IMG/VR virus record: IMGVR_UViG_3300022745_000039
Coordinates: 1-57,489 of that record
Strand: one strand, 5' to 3'
DNA: 57,489 nt
Origin: a virus
Under the pieces are notes generated by a model. The model had not been told where the DNA came from. It ran no database searches and worked only from the letters and a program-made list of their open reading frames with translations. Positions 34,534 to 41,757 of this stretch are shown here, piece after piece. Within the stretch, counting starts at the first letter, position 1. Each line of letters starts with the position of its first letter. Made by a program: the position numbers and the translations under genes.

Positions 34534-34946
34534 AACTCCAAGTAGTACGTTTTCAGTGCGGCGCTGACTGCACTATCGGCGAGCTTCTGGTGGACGGCGA
34601 GCACGAGTGCTGGACCCTGGAAGACATTGTGCGTCCGCAGGGCGCTCCTAAAGTTTTTGGACAGACGGCAATACCCTATGGAACCTACAAAGTTGTTGTT
34701 ACTCATAGCCCTCACTTTGATCGTGATCTTCCTCTGCTGGTTGGTGTACCAGGATTCGAAGGCGTGCGCATCCACCCAGGAAACACCGCCGCCGACACAG
34801 AAGGATGCCTGCTCGTCGGAACCGGACGGACCGGAACAAGTGTTACGAATTCACGAGTGGCCTTCGACGCCCTGTTCCCAAAAATACGGGATGCCATCAG
34901 CCGTGGCGAAGAAGTCACGATTACCTACAGCAGTGGAGATGCTTGA
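34530..34946 (+). CDS. DUF5675-type protein of the lysis cassette
   Basis: A 138-aa protein. 'TIGELLVDGEHECWTLED' and 'YGTYKVVVTHSP' then 'RIHPGNTAADTEGCLLVG' are signature parts of the DUF5675 family, common beside holins and spanins in phages. A cell-wall-related role is suspected because of the conserved His, Asp and Cys and the context, but no reaction is established to my knowledge. No other endolysin is evident here. The ATG 34530 sits in an ATGA overlap; an upstream in-frame extension to 34293 is rejected. Bases 34640-34790 use AT-rich codons unlike the flanks. Confidence 0.82.
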   Translation: MKLQVVRFQCGADCTIGELLVDGEHECWTLEDIVRPQGAPKVFGQTAIPYGTYKVVVTHSPHFDRDLPLLVGVPGFEGVRIHPGNTAADTEGCLLVGTGRTGTSVTNSRVAFDALFPKIRDAISRGEEVTITYSSGDA

Positions 34947-35161
34947 TGAACTTTAATCACTTCGGCGGTCGCCGCTTCTTTCTGACGGTAGGTGCCGGTG
35001 TCACCTCCACCGTGCTGGTGTGGTTCGCCAAGATCACGCCGGAGGTCTATCAGTGGGTGATTATGGGCACGGTCGCTGCCTACATCACTGGTGCCACAGC
35101 CGAGAACCACAAGGCCTTCACCAAGGACTCAAAAGATGAACCTCGCACTGATAAATCCTAA
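34946..35161 (+). CDS. Probable holin, two membrane helices
   Basis: A 71-aa protein ('GGRRFFLTVGAGVTSTVLVW' then 'YQWVIMGTVAAYITGATAEN') with two hydrophobic segments joined by a short loop, and a charged C-terminus. This pattern is common for phage holin-like proteins encoded next to spanins. ATG 34946 has GGAG upstream. It overlaps the Rz start by 26 nt. Confidence 0.75.
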   Translation: MNFNHFGGRRFFLTVGAGVTSTVLVWFAKITPEVYQWVIMGTVAAYITGATAENHKAFTKDSKDEPRTDKS

Positions 35162-35639
35162 AGTCTGGGCCGAGATCTTCGTGGCGGGAATCATCGTTGC
35201 GGCTGGCTGGTACGGCTACAACTGGATCTGGGACCGTGGCTTTGCGGCCTCTGAGAACCTGCACCTGCAGGAGAAGCTGGCATTGGCCGAGGCCACTGTC
35301 AAAGCGGTGAACGACACCAAGGCCACGAGCGACAAGCTGCAGGCCGACAAGGACCAACTACGGAGAGATAAAGATGCGCAAATCACTTCTATTAACAGCA
35401 CTCTCGCTACTGCTATTGCAGGGCTGCGGGACCGTCCAGCGCGTGATGGTGCAGGGAATCTGCCCGTCGATCCCGCCACTGGAGCAAGACTCGGCGCTAC
35501 TGGAGCCGACCTTTCAAGACAGGATGGAGAGTTTCTTGCAGGGGAATCTGCCCGCGCAAACAAGCTACGAGCTAACCTCATCGAATGCCAAGCTGCCTAC
35601 GGCAAAGCCCGCGCAGCGCTGAACGGAGAAGCAAAATGA
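35136..35639 (+). CDS. Rz: Inner-membrane spanin (Rz-like)
   Basis: A 167-aa protein with one N-terminal membrane helix (about residues 10-30, 'WAEIFVAGIIVAAGWYGYNW') and a long periplasmic coiled coil ('ASENLHLQEKLALAEATVKAV'). It would span the periplasm and fuse host inner and outer membranes at lysis together with Rz1. The complete o-spanin gene lies inside it in another frame, the classic lambda Rz/Rz1 arrangement, and confirms a Gram-negative host. Confidence 0.85.
   Translation: MNLALINPKVWAEIFVAGIIVAAGWYGYNWIWDRGFAASENLHLQEKLALAEATVKAVNDTKATSDKLQADKDQLRRDKDAQITSINSTLATAIAGLRDRPARDGAGNLPVDPATGARLGATGADLSRQDGEFLAGESARANKLRANLIECQAAYGKARAALNGEAK
35374..35622 (+). CDS. Rz1: Outer-membrane lipoprotein spanin (Rz1-like), nested in Rz
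   Basis: An 82-aa protein read in a different frame within Rz. The N-terminus 'MRKSLLLTALSLLLLQGC' is a lipoprotein signal with Cys18 as the lipidation site. The mature part is Pro-rich near the start ('CPSIPPLEQD'). GGAG lies upstream of ATG 35374. Confidence 0.9.
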   Translation: MRKSLLLTALSLLLLQGCGTVQRVMVQGICPSIPPLEQDSALLEPTFQDRMESFLQGNLPAQTSYELTSSNAKLPTAKPAQR

Positions 35640-36001
35640 GTGAACGATGTGCTGAGCTTGTTGCTCGCTGTTTCGAAGCCCGTACCACGGCGCACTACGC
35701 CCACCTGATGACGAACTCGTACGCCGAGCACAAAGCCCTGAACGAGTTCTACGACGGCATCGTGGAGCTGGCCGATGATTACGCCGAAGCTGCCCAGGGC
35801 CGTCACGGCATACTGAAGTACCCAGTACAAAGCCCGAAGGTCGGCGACCGCAGCAACCCTGTGTCTATCCCGACGGAGCTGCGCTCGTGGATCGACAAGA
35901 ACCGCGACGACTGCGGCAAGGAGCGCGAGCTGCAGAACCTGATCGACGAGATCCTGCACCTGTGCGACAGCACGGTGTACAAGCTGCGCTTCTTGAACTA
36001 A
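35636..36001 (+). CDS. DUF5856/ferritin-like small protein
   Basis: A 121-aa helical protein starting in an ATGA overlap with Rz. 'SERCAELVARCFEARTTAHYAHL', 'YAEHKALNEFYDGIVELADDYAEA' and 'IDEILHLCDSTVYKLRFL' have the spacing of a Dps-like four-helix bundle, as in phage DUF5856 proteins. Metal binding is not proved. It is the last gene of the rightward block. Confidence 0.8.
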   Translation: MSERCAELVARCFEARTTAHYAHLMTNSYAEHKALNEFYDGIVELADDYAEAAQGRHGILKYPVQSPKVGDRSNPVSIPTELRSWIDKNRDDCGKERELQNLIDEILHLCDSTVYKLRFLN

Positions 36002-36035
36002 AACCCAGTGGCATGGCCCGTCACTCGATAACAGG

Positions 36036-36057
36036 CTCGGGTAAATTATGGGTAATC
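36036..36057. promoter_or_regulatory. Left arm-type integrase site (candidate)
   Basis: CTCGGGTAAATTATGGGTAATC carries two GGGTAA boxes 11 bp apart. A near copy lies on the other side of the core at 36276-36297, as expected for arm sites of a tyrosine integrase. Confidence 0.55.
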
Positions 36058-36074
36058 TGATGACGCCTGCAGAT

Positions 36075-36094
36075 AGTCTCATGTAGTCTCACAC
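36075..36094. repeat. Two adjacent AGTCTCA 10-mers in the attP arm
   Basis: AGTCTCATGT and AGTCTCACAC are consecutive, between the left GGGTAA pair and the core. They may be accessory (Xis or integrase) sites, or another member of the 10-bp-periodic element class. Confidence 0.45.
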
Positions 36095-36137
36095 GTCGTT
36101 ACCACTGTGCAAGCCGCTTAGATCGAAGACCAAAACG

Positions 36138-36185
36138 GCATTCACACTGCAGGGGTCGCAAGTTCGAAACTTGCATCGCCCACCA
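36138..36185 (+). other. attP core matching the 3' half of tRNA-Val(CAC)
   Basis: The 48 bp contain a 3' anticodon-arm half with loop TTCACAC (anticodon CAC), stem TGCAG, variable GGGTC, a perfect T arm GCAAG-TTCGAAA-CTTGC, the acceptor strand ATCGCCC and ACCA. No 5' half of a tRNA precedes it, so it is not a gene. On integration it would restore the host tRNA 3' end. Integrase and candidate arm sites are adjacent. Confidence 0.88.
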
Positions 36186-36190
36186 AACGA

Positions 36191-36231
36191 AAAGCCCTGG
36201 AACCCAGTATTCATGCGGGTTCCAGGGCTTT
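36191..36231. terminator. Strong bidirectional terminator between convergent operons
   Basis: AAAGCCCTGGAACCC and GGGTTCCAGGGCTTT form a perfect 15-bp stem with an 11-nt loop. A-runs on the left and T-runs on the right give a terminator for both strands. It separates the late genes from the leftward integrase operon. Confidence 0.93.
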
Positions 36232-36268
36232 CCTACTTTCAGGTGGCGCTACAGAATCTGTAGCAGTT

Positions 36269-37264
36269 TTAGACCTCGGGTAATTTTTGGGGTAATACTA
36301 CATGGGACAATTTGCTGAGCGCAGCGCGTTGCTGCTCGACCTGCAGATGAGCGTAACGCTGAGTTGTGCTGGTGTTTGCGTGGCCGAGAATCTTGCCGAT
36401 GGTGTAGAGGTCGACCCCGTGCTCCAGGAGGATGGAGGCGCAGCTGTGCCGAAGGTCATGAAAATTGACATGCTCAAGTCCGGCCTTTACGCGGGCACGA
36501 CGCCACGCACTTTTCACGCCGTCGATTGAGATCGTCAGCGGGAAGTGCTGCAGCCACGGACGCAGTGCTTCGACGATAGGGATGACGCGGGTGCGCTTTG
36601 TCTTCGTCGTCTGACGGGTCAGGGTCAGCGTGTCCGGCCCGATGTGCTCAGCCGTGAGCTTGAACAACTCACCACGACGTGCGCCGGTCAACAGCGCCGC
36701 CCAGATCGCAGCCTGTGCCTGTGTGCTGCAGTGCTGCGCAACACTACGGACCTGCTCCACGCTGAGAAACACTTCGCGGTTGTTGTTCAGTTTTAAGACC
36801 TTGATCCGAGCACCGTAGTTCTCCGGTATCAGGCGTTCTTCCCAGGCCAGCGTGAGGCCTTTCTTGATCGTGGCAAGAGACCGGTTGATCGTCGCGTCGG
36901 CGTAGGCCTGCTTCATCTCACCAGTCTTCTCGTCCTTGATCTTCTTGCGCATGTCCTTGATCACGTGGCGCGCAAAGTCGTCGGCTTCAGAGGCCTTGTA
37001 CTTCACTGCCCACGGCACCATGCGCAGCGCAGCATAGTCCTGCGTGCCTCGGTGGGTGTTGTAAAGCTCGACGATCTTTGACAGCGGCGGGTCACCTGGG
37101 ACGACGACCTTGCGACTGCTGCGTTTGATGGCGACACTCAGCTCGGCCTTTAGCCGCTTGGCATCACTCTTAGTCGCACCTGCTTCAAGGGTGCGGTGGA
37201 CCCTTTTGCCGTCGACCATGATTTGGACGTGGATACGTCCGCGCTCGTCTGTCCAGATTGACAT
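36269..37264 (-). CDS. int: Tyrosine-type integrase
   Basis: A 331-aa site-specific recombinase. An N-terminal arm-binding part ('VDGKRVHRTLEAGATKSDAKRLKAEL') is followed by a core-binding domain and the catalytic domain. Arg196 ('LTGARRGEL'), Lys223 region, His269 and Arg272 ('HDLRHS'), His295 ('LGHANTST') and nucleophile Tyr304 ('RYAHL') are all present. The ATG at 37264 has AAGGAA six bases upstream, inside the preceding HTH gene. It would recombine attP with the host tRNA-Val gene. Last gene of the leftward block, ending at the terminator. Confidence 0.95.
   Translation of the reverse strand: MSIWTDERGRIHVQIMVDGKRVHRTLEAGATKSDAKRLKAELSVAIKRSSRKVVVPGDPPLSKIVELYNTHRGTQDYAALRMVPWAVKYKASEADDFARHVIKDMRKKIKDEKTGEMKQAYADATINRSLATIKKGLTLAWEERLIPENYGARIKVLKLNNNREVFLSVEQVRSVAQHCSTQAQAAIWAALLTGARRGELFKLTAEHIGPDTLTLTRQTTKTKRTRVIPIVEALRPWLQHFPLTISIDGVKSAWRRARVKAGLEHVNFHDLRHSCASILLEHGVDLYTIGKILGHANTSTTQRYAHLQVEQQRAALSKLSHVVLPQKLPEV
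36276..36297. promoter_or_regulatory. Right arm-type integrase site (candidate)
   Basis: CTCGGGTAATTTTTGGGGTAAT carries two GGGTAAT boxes 12 bp apart and lies within the last codons of the integrase gene. It mirrors the left site at 36036-36057 in the same orientation. Confidence 0.55.
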
Positions 37265-37428
37265 GATCTATTCCTTACCCATTGCTTCGCTTCGTTGAGG
37301 TCGTATCGTGGTGTTCGCGGTGTGACGTACGTGACCGGCAGGCCGTCGCGCTCAAGGCGACGGACTGTGGACTCAGAAACGCCGAGCGCAGCACAGAGCT
37401 GCTGACGGGTGAGACTAGCGTCGACCAT
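37150..37428 (-). CDS. Small HTH protein, excisionase candidate
   Basis: A 92-aa protein. Residues 4-48 ('LTRQQLCAALGVSESTVRRLERDG' in parts, then 'RYDLNEAKQWV') are a winged HTH of the MerR/AlpA/Xis type. The frame runs 115 nt into the integrase gene, giving a non-conserved Ser/Thr-rich tail. Direct placement before int suggests excisionase or a directionality factor. Confidence 0.7.
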   Translation of the reverse strand: MVDASLTRQQLCAALGVSESTVRRLERDGLPVTYVTPRTPRYDLNEAKQWVRNRSCQSGQTSADVSTSKSWSTAKGSTAPLKQVRLRVMPSG

Positions 37429-37558
37429 CACGTTTGCTACGCGCCTTCATGAAGTCATAGACGCCCACACCGATCACGACCGCAAGGCCGAGTGCGGTGA
37501 CGCTCTTGTTGATGGCAATGGTGGTGCGGGTGATGCCGCCGAGAATTTTCCAGAACAT
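37415..37558 (-). CDS. Small membrane protein
   Basis: A 47-aa product from ATG 37558 ('MFWKILGGITRTTIAINKSV...LAVVIGVGVYDFMKARSKRD') with one membrane helix and a basic C-terminus. The longer frame to 37645 overlaps the upstream gene and is rejected. Role unknown. Confidence 0.5.
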   Translation of the reverse strand: MFWKILGGITRTTIAINKSVTALGLAVVIGVGVYDFMKARSKRDGRR

Positions 37559-37559
37559 A

Positions 37560-37796
37560 TCAGTGCCCGTATTTGCTATCCAGTTGTTGCTTGAGCCAGT
37601 TGGCCGTGCCGACCCACGCTTCACCGGAGAGCAGCGGAGACTCACAGGCTGCAGGTCCGGCGTGAATCACCATGTTGCTGTAGGTCGTCATGGCCTGGAT
37701 GATGAAGGCCTGGATCAGCGCGCCGGTCGGGCACCCGAAGTTCATGACGCGTTGGACGAACTCGTCGTTGGTCTCATGTTTTGGTGCGAGCTTCAT
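37560..37796 (-). CDS. Hypothetical protein, 78 aa
   Basis: A soluble helical protein beginning 'MKLAPKHETNDEFVQRVMNFGCPTGAL'. AGGAGG lies four bases before the ATG, a strong ribosome site. Proteins of this look ('FVQRVMNFGCPTGALIQAFII') occur in other phages without known role. Confidence 0.7.
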   Translation of the reverse strand: MKLAPKHETNDEFVQRVMNFGCPTGALIQAFIIQAMTTYSNMVIHAGPAACESPLLSGEAWVGTANWLKQQLDSKYGH

Positions 37797-37804
37797 AGTT
37801 CCTC

Positions 37805-37981
37805 CTAGTAAATAACGAATTCCGGCGAGCGCAGTTCTGCGACGCCAGGGTTTGTGTCGATGGGGTCAGGGTCGCCCATCTCAATGTTGTCGAAGTCACG
37901 CACGATTACTTCAGCGCCGTCTGGCTGTTCACACCAGACGTTCTGCACGACGCCGCCCTTCACTTCAATCAAAATTCGCAT
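37805..37981 (-). CDS. Hypothetical protein, 58 aa
   Basis: A small acidic protein ('MRILIEVKGGVVQNVWCEQ...VRDFDNIEMGDPDPIDTN'), read as an alpha/beta strand-loop protein often seen in phages before ArdA-like genes. It overlaps the upstream stop by 13 nt. Confidence 0.6.
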   Translation of the reverse strand: MRILIEVKGGVVQNVWCEQPDGAEVIVRDFDNIEMGDPDPIDTNPGVAELRSPEFVIY

Positions 37982-38184
37982 ATGTCTTCCAGCTTGTACT
38001 CATAGTTCTCAGCCACTTCGGTCGCCCAGTTGAGTGCGTCGGTGTGGCTGCTGAAATCTGCGGCCCACATGAACTCTCCTGGCTCGCCTATGTAGACACC
38101 GAAGTAATCGGCCTCGGATGTCTCGCACTGCGTGACTTCGCCACCGTCGAGATCCATGCACGGGCGTATCTGCACTTTCGTCAT
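37969..38184 (-). CDS. Hypothetical acidic protein, 71 aa
   Basis: From ATG 38184 ('MTKVQIRPCMDLDGGEVTQCETSEADYFGVYI'). Acidic, with two Cys near the N-terminus and a helical C-terminus ('HTDALNWATEVAENYEYKLEDI'). An upstream extension to 38415 is out-of-frame sequence of the preceding gene and is rejected. Confidence 0.65.
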   Translation of the reverse strand: MTKVQIRPCMDLDGGEVTQCETSEADYFGVYIGEPGEFMWAADFSSHTDALNWATEVAENYEYKLEDICEF

Positions 38185-38185
38185 G

Positions 38186-38434
38186 TCAATACCAATCCTC
38201 TGTTGCTTCTGGGTACTTCGCACGCAGTCCTTCGACCGCAGCGTCACGTTCTTCTTCCGTCGGGAAGTCTTCGTCATAGACCTCTTCCCACGTGTCGTCG
38301 ATACCGCCCGTGTACTCGCGCACGTACACGGTCCAGCCGGTTGAGACTGGCGGCTTTTCGAAGTTGTCGATGTGTTGGTGGTCACCGTGCTCATCGGTGC
38401 CGTAGGGGTAGACACAGATCTCGTGCGTCTTCAC
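38186..38434 (-). CDS. Hypothetical acidic protein, 82 aa
   Basis: Starts at GTG with GGAGG upstream. Very acidic ('WEEVYDEDFPTEEERDAAVEGL') with an N-terminal His-rich part ('GTDEHGDHQHIDNF'). No family recognised. The charge resembles small DNA-mimic proteins, but that is only a guess. Confidence 0.65.
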   Translation of the reverse strand: MKTHEICVYPYGTDEHGDHQHIDNFEKPPVSTGWTVYVREYTGGIDDTWEEVYDEDFPTEEERDAAVEGLRAKYPEATEDWY

Positions 38435-38892
38435 AGCACGTCCTCCGCAGAGCCGTAGTCTTCGTCCGTGCCATGACCGGCAGAAGCCAGCGCTTCGGCG
38501 TCGCTGGTGCTGTCGTCAGGCCCGCCGTACGCAGACTCAATGTTCTTGCCACAGTGATCGCAGACCAGAGAGTCGTCTTCGTAGTTGATGTCTGCAGCCA
38601 CGATATGCCACTGCGGGTCGTCTGTCTGCGTGGTCAGTGCGATCTCCTTGTTGCAGCAGTCGGCGCACAGACAGCCGCCGTCCTTGCAGACGTAGTAGAT
38701 CGGGTAGCCTCCAGGCCACGCCCACTTCTCCCACTCAGGCTTCACGAATGTGACCTTGCTGTAGCCGCTCAGTGCAAGCTGCCAGCTCACAGTCTTTACC
38801 GTGGTATCGACGGGTACAGTTTCTTCGACCTGCACCACCTGATCTGTGACCGGACTCTCAGCAGTGAAGTGGTAAGTGATGTACGGCGTCAT
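38431..38892 (-). CDS. Hypothetical Cys-rich (zinc ribbon-like) protein
   Basis: A 153-aa protein with 'CKDGGCLCADCCNKE' and 'CDHCGK', a likely zinc-binding pair, followed by an acidic tail. N-terminal half reads as beta strands. No enzyme motif. Overlaps both neighbours by 4 nt, so part of one translationally coupled string. Confidence 0.7.
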   Translation of the reverse strand: MTPYITYHFTAESPVTDQVVQVEETVPVDTTVKTVSWQLALSGYSKVTFVKPEWEKWAWPGGYPIYYVCKDGGCLCADCCNKEIALTTQTDDPQWHIVAADINYEDDSLVCDHCGKNIESAYGGPDDSTSDAEALASAGHGTDEDYGSAEDVL

Positions 38893-39320
38893 GATGTCAC
38901 CCGAAGTTCCAGAGTCATCTGCTCGACGGCCTCTTTCACAGCATCTTCGAACTCAGTGGTGCCGTACACCTCACCGACTGCGTCGTTCCACTCAATGCAG
39001 TCTTTGATCTTCTCAAGCAGTTCTTCGCCGGTAAGTGTGTCGGGCCGCGTATCGTCTTCATAGCGCTCTATGGACTTGTTCAGGCGCGCAAGATTCTGCG
39101 CGTGGCCACTGAGCATGTTCTGCACCCCTTGAGCCTGCAGTTCAAGCCCGCCGTTCTCACGCTGCAGCGCGTGGATCGTGGTGCTGAGGTCTGTGACCGT
39201 CGTCACGAGGGTGTCAAGGTTTTCTTCAAGGCGCGCAATGCGAGACATCAGTCCGTCCACGCACACGTTGATGCGCCCTTGCAGATAGCGCTCCAGAATA
39301 TCGGTCAGTTTTTCATCCAT
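38889..39320 (-). CDS. Coiled-coil hypothetical protein
   Basis: A 143-aa helical protein. The ATG at 39320 is chosen because GGAG is eight bases upstream; ATGs at 39326 and a longer frame to 39371 are less likely. Residues about 20-85 form a coiled coil ('LMSRIARLEENLDTLVTTVTDL'), with acidic helices after. Function unknown. Confidence 0.65.
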   Translation of the reverse strand: MDEKLTDILERYLQGRINVCVDGLMSRIARLEENLDTLVTTVTDLSTTIHALQRENGGLELQAQGVQNMLSGHAQNLARLNKSIERYEDDTRPDTLTGEELLEKIKDCIEWNDAVGEVYGTTEFEDAVKEAVEQMTLELRVTS

Positions 39321-39780
39321 GGTCATATCTCCAATCGTTAGGTACGTCGTAACAATCCACACCGTCTTCAATGTCGATGTGGTCTAAATCTCCAGCCCCA
39401 GGTACGCAGGGCGAACACACGCGCGCCCGGACGATGAACGGAGACTCGAAGATCCATACCAGCAGTGCGCCGCCCAGCCACGTAGTGCGGCCTTTGACGC
39501 GCCCGTAGCCAGGGCAGTCAATGTCGAACTCGTGCACTGGTTCGTCGTCCTGCCAGTGATCGCCCATGCGTTCCACTGCAAGATCAGCAACGTCGTCTGA
39601 ATCAGCGTCGCTCATGTAGTCGCCGCATGCGCGTTTGATGTCTGCCCAGAGTTCTTCTTTGGCTTCTTCATAATGCACATCCTTGCCGTGCATCTGGATG
39701 TCGTTGACGACCTCTGGGTCCAGGCTGTTGGCGCTGATGATTCCGTAGCGAATCAGAGTTTCTGGATTTACATTTGTCAC
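39313..39780 (-). CDS. Hypothetical protein, 155 aa
   Basis: Starts at GTG ('MTNVNPETLIRYGIISANSLDPEVVNDI'). Acidic helical N-terminal part with 'ADSDDVADLAVERMGDHWQDDEP', then a beta-rich C-terminal part containing two CxxC-like Cys. Unrecognised. Overlaps the upstream gene by 4 nt. Confidence 0.65.
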   Translation of the reverse strand: MTNVNPETLIRYGIISANSLDPEVVNDIQMHGKDVHYEEAKEELWADIKRACGDYMSDADSDDVADLAVERMGDHWQDDEPVHEFDIDCPGYGRVKGRTTWLGGALLVWIFESPFIVRARVCSPCVPGAGDLDHIDIEDGVDCYDVPNDWRYDHG

Positions 39781-40253
39781 GACTTATTACCTCGGTTGTT
39801 GTTCTGCTCGACTCTGGTCGCCCAACGAACATTCCCAGGCCCGTAAGGCAGCGAGTTCTTTGTGCGGTCGAGAGAGTGGGCGGCGCTCGGGCGAGGGCCT
39901 ACTTCGGCCAAGAAGACTTCGAACGAACGCCACGACTCGGGCGGCTTCCTGTCTTTGTATTGCGCATACTGCTTGTGCTTGGTGTATGTTGTGCGCCGCC
40001 ACATGTTCTTCCAAGCAATGTATTCGGGTGTGTACGCTGCGCCGTGACGAGTCTTGCTCTCTCGGTTGCGCTCTATTCCGTAGCATCCGCAAGAAGTGGT
40101 GTTTCCGGTAGCGAGGCTGTTACTTTTAACGACCACCGTACTTCCGCATGCGCACTGACACTTATATTCAGTACGCTCGCCAGGGACAGCAAGACGCGAC
40201 AAGACTGTTAGGCGTCCGAACACCTTGCCTGTATGGTCTACTGGCGCATTCAT
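39777..40253 (-). CDS. HNH-type homing endonuclease-like protein
   Basis: A 158-aa protein. The start 'TGKVFGRLTVLSR', zinc-ribbon-like 'KCQCACGSTVVV...TSCGC', 'HGAAYTPEYIAWKNMWRRT' and the catalytic-type end 'HSLDRTKNSLPYGPGNVRWAT' are the standard order for this abundant phage endonuclease family. It may be a selfish gene, yet it is joined to both neighbours by 4-nt overlaps. Target unknown. Confidence 0.85.
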   Translation of the reverse strand: MNAPVDHTGKVFGRLTVLSRLAVPGERTEYKCQCACGSTVVVKSNSLATGNTTSCGCYGIERNRESKTRHGAAYTPEYIAWKNMWRRTTYTKHKQYAQYKDRKPPESWRSFEVFLAEVGPRPSAAHSLDRTKNSLPYGPGNVRWATRVEQNNNRGNKS

Positions 40254-41368
40254 GTGTGCGTCCTCGCAAAATACAGCGCGTCACTGAAGTCGTAGAACTT
40301 CGTGTTGACGTAATGACCGTCGTCCCAGTACCAGACGACGTACCAGTTGGCTTCACGGATGATTTCAAGCATGGGCATACTCCTGAAGGCTTCCTCTTCC
40401 TGTTCAGTCCACGGTATGTCGGCCTTCGCGCTCAGAGCTTTGTTGTGAGTTTCGGCGAGCTTCATCTGGTGATAGTCGAACAGCTCCTTAAGTGCCTCTT
40501 CAGCCCACTTGCTGCCGATGTGGCCCCAGCAGTGATTGTTGCCGTAGAGCTTTCCGTCGCTATCGAACCACTCGACCACGATGCCGAACACGTTGCCATT
40601 GATGACGTCGTTGTAGACACCAAGGAACTGCTCGCAGAACTTCGTTGCAGCGGCGTCGCGCTCAGCTTCTGGGAGACTTTCGATCTCCTTGCGCAGGCAG
40701 TCGTCAGGCACCCACACACCGGCCTGATTGCTGGTGTCCCAGCGGCACTGCATGCCACGGCCACTGAGGCTCCAGTGCTGGCCGCTGTGGTCGTAGCAGG
40801 CCAGCACGCGGGCGTACGGGTCGCCAGGGAAGTACGCAGGCTCGTCCCACATCTCTGTGAGTACGTCCTGCATGACGCTCTCATATTCGACATAGGCCCA
40901 GCCGTTGTAAGTGCTGTCGTCGATGTCGCATTGCAGGTATCGCCGCGCAGTATCTTCGGGTGTCTCGCCGTCACGTCGTTCGTAGTCCGAGTCGCGCTGC
41001 TCAAAGTTCTCCAGCAGGAACTCAAGTTCTTCCCGCTTGAGTACGGCTTCTATGTAACGACGCACTGCCTCACCGCTGTGCATCTCCCAGACCTTATCCA
41101 GATCCGCGCTGCCATCACGGTCGTTGCCCAGAGCACGCAGGCCTTCCTGGTGGTCGTCACGCGAGGCATGCCGGTGGAAGCTGTAGAGCTTGCCCATGCA
41201 GTCGCCGATCATGTCGTCAATGTCGCGGTAGTCGTCCTGCACGCAGTAGCCAACGACGATGTGCTCGTCTGTCTTGGCCTTGTGCATGTCGATCCACTCA
41301 ATCGGCTCGAACGACATCTCACATTCGACACCTTCGACGTCCTCAGTGATCACCGTACGTTTACGCAT
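40250..41368 (-). CDS. Acidic hypothetical protein, 372 aa
   Basis: A strongly acidic protein without recognised domains. Many Asp/Glu and Trp/Tyr residues ('CVQDDYRDIDDMIGDCMGKLYSFH', 'WYVVWYWDDGHYVNTKFYDFSDALYF'). No catalytic pattern is visible. It lies in a string of acidic proteins leading to ArdA, so an anti-defence role is possible but unproved. Confidence 0.65.
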   Translation of the reverse strand: MRKRTVITEDVEGVECEMSFEPIEWIDMHKAKTDEHIVVGYCVQDDYRDIDDMIGDCMGKLYSFHRHASRDDHQEGLRALGNDRDGSADLDKVWEMHSGEAVRRYIEAVLKREELEFLLENFEQRDSDYERRDGETPEDTARRYLQCDIDDSTYNGWAYVEYESVMQDVLTEMWDEPAYFPGDPYARVLACYDHSGQHWSLSGRGMQCRWDTSNQAGVWVPDDCLRKEIESLPEAERDAAATKFCEQFLGVYNDVINGNVFGIVVEWFDSDGKLYGNNHCWGHIGSKWAEEALKELFDYHQMKLAETHNKALSAKADIPWTEQEEEAFRSMPMLEIIREANWYVVWYWDDGHYVNTKFYDFSDALYFARTHT

Positions 41369-41561
41369 GTTGCTGGCTCCAGTTCTTGGGTTGGTAGCGT
41401 TCGATCAAGTCGGGGAAGGCTGCAGTGAGTCGCTGCAGGTTGTTCGAGTCGGCGTGCATCAAGGCCGAGCCGATGTAGCCCGCAAAATGCCCGCCGTACT
41501 GGCGCATGTTGTGGATGGTCTGCATTTGGTCCGTGCTGTCCATGTCAGCCCAGGAGATCAT
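41361..41561 (-). CDS. Hypothetical protein, 66 aa
   Basis: Small helical soluble protein ('MISWADMDSTDQMQTIHNMRQYGGHFAGYIGSAL' in parts). Overlaps both neighbours by 4-8 nt. No family recognised. Confidence 0.6.
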   Translation of the reverse strand: MISWADMDSTDQMQTIHNMRQYGGHFAGYIGSALMHADSNNLQRLTAAFPDLIERYQPKNWSQQHA

Positions 41562-41746
41562 TTCTTCGTCTCCACGCCGCAGGCCTTGAGGAAACGCTGC
41601 TTGTCGAACGTCGCGCAGTGCCCGTTGATGGCGTCAGCAATGCGCTGAGCGAACTTGTCCACGACGAAGTCATCCTCGCAATCCACGTCTCGAATTTCTT
41701 TGATCGCGTTGGCGAGCAACACGAAGTCTTTGCGACTCATACTCAT
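41558..41746 (-). CDS. Hypothetical protein, 62 aa
   Basis: The ATG at 41746 is chosen because AAGGAG lies eight bases upstream; a GTG at 41755 is in frame. Helical, 'DFVLLANAIKEIRDVDCEDDFVVDKFAQRIADAI', similar in style to small phage proteins seen beside ArdA. Role unknown. Confidence 0.6.
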   Translation of the reverse strand: MSMSRKDFVLLANAIKEIRDVDCEDDFVVDKFAQRIADAINGHCATFDKQRFLKACGVETKK

Positions 41747-41757
41747 CTCATACACTC

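Noticed and set aside
36121-36185. tRNA gene at the attachment site
   Set aside because: Only the 3' half of a tRNA is present; the 5' side does not form acceptor, D or a full anticodon arm, so it is an attP core.
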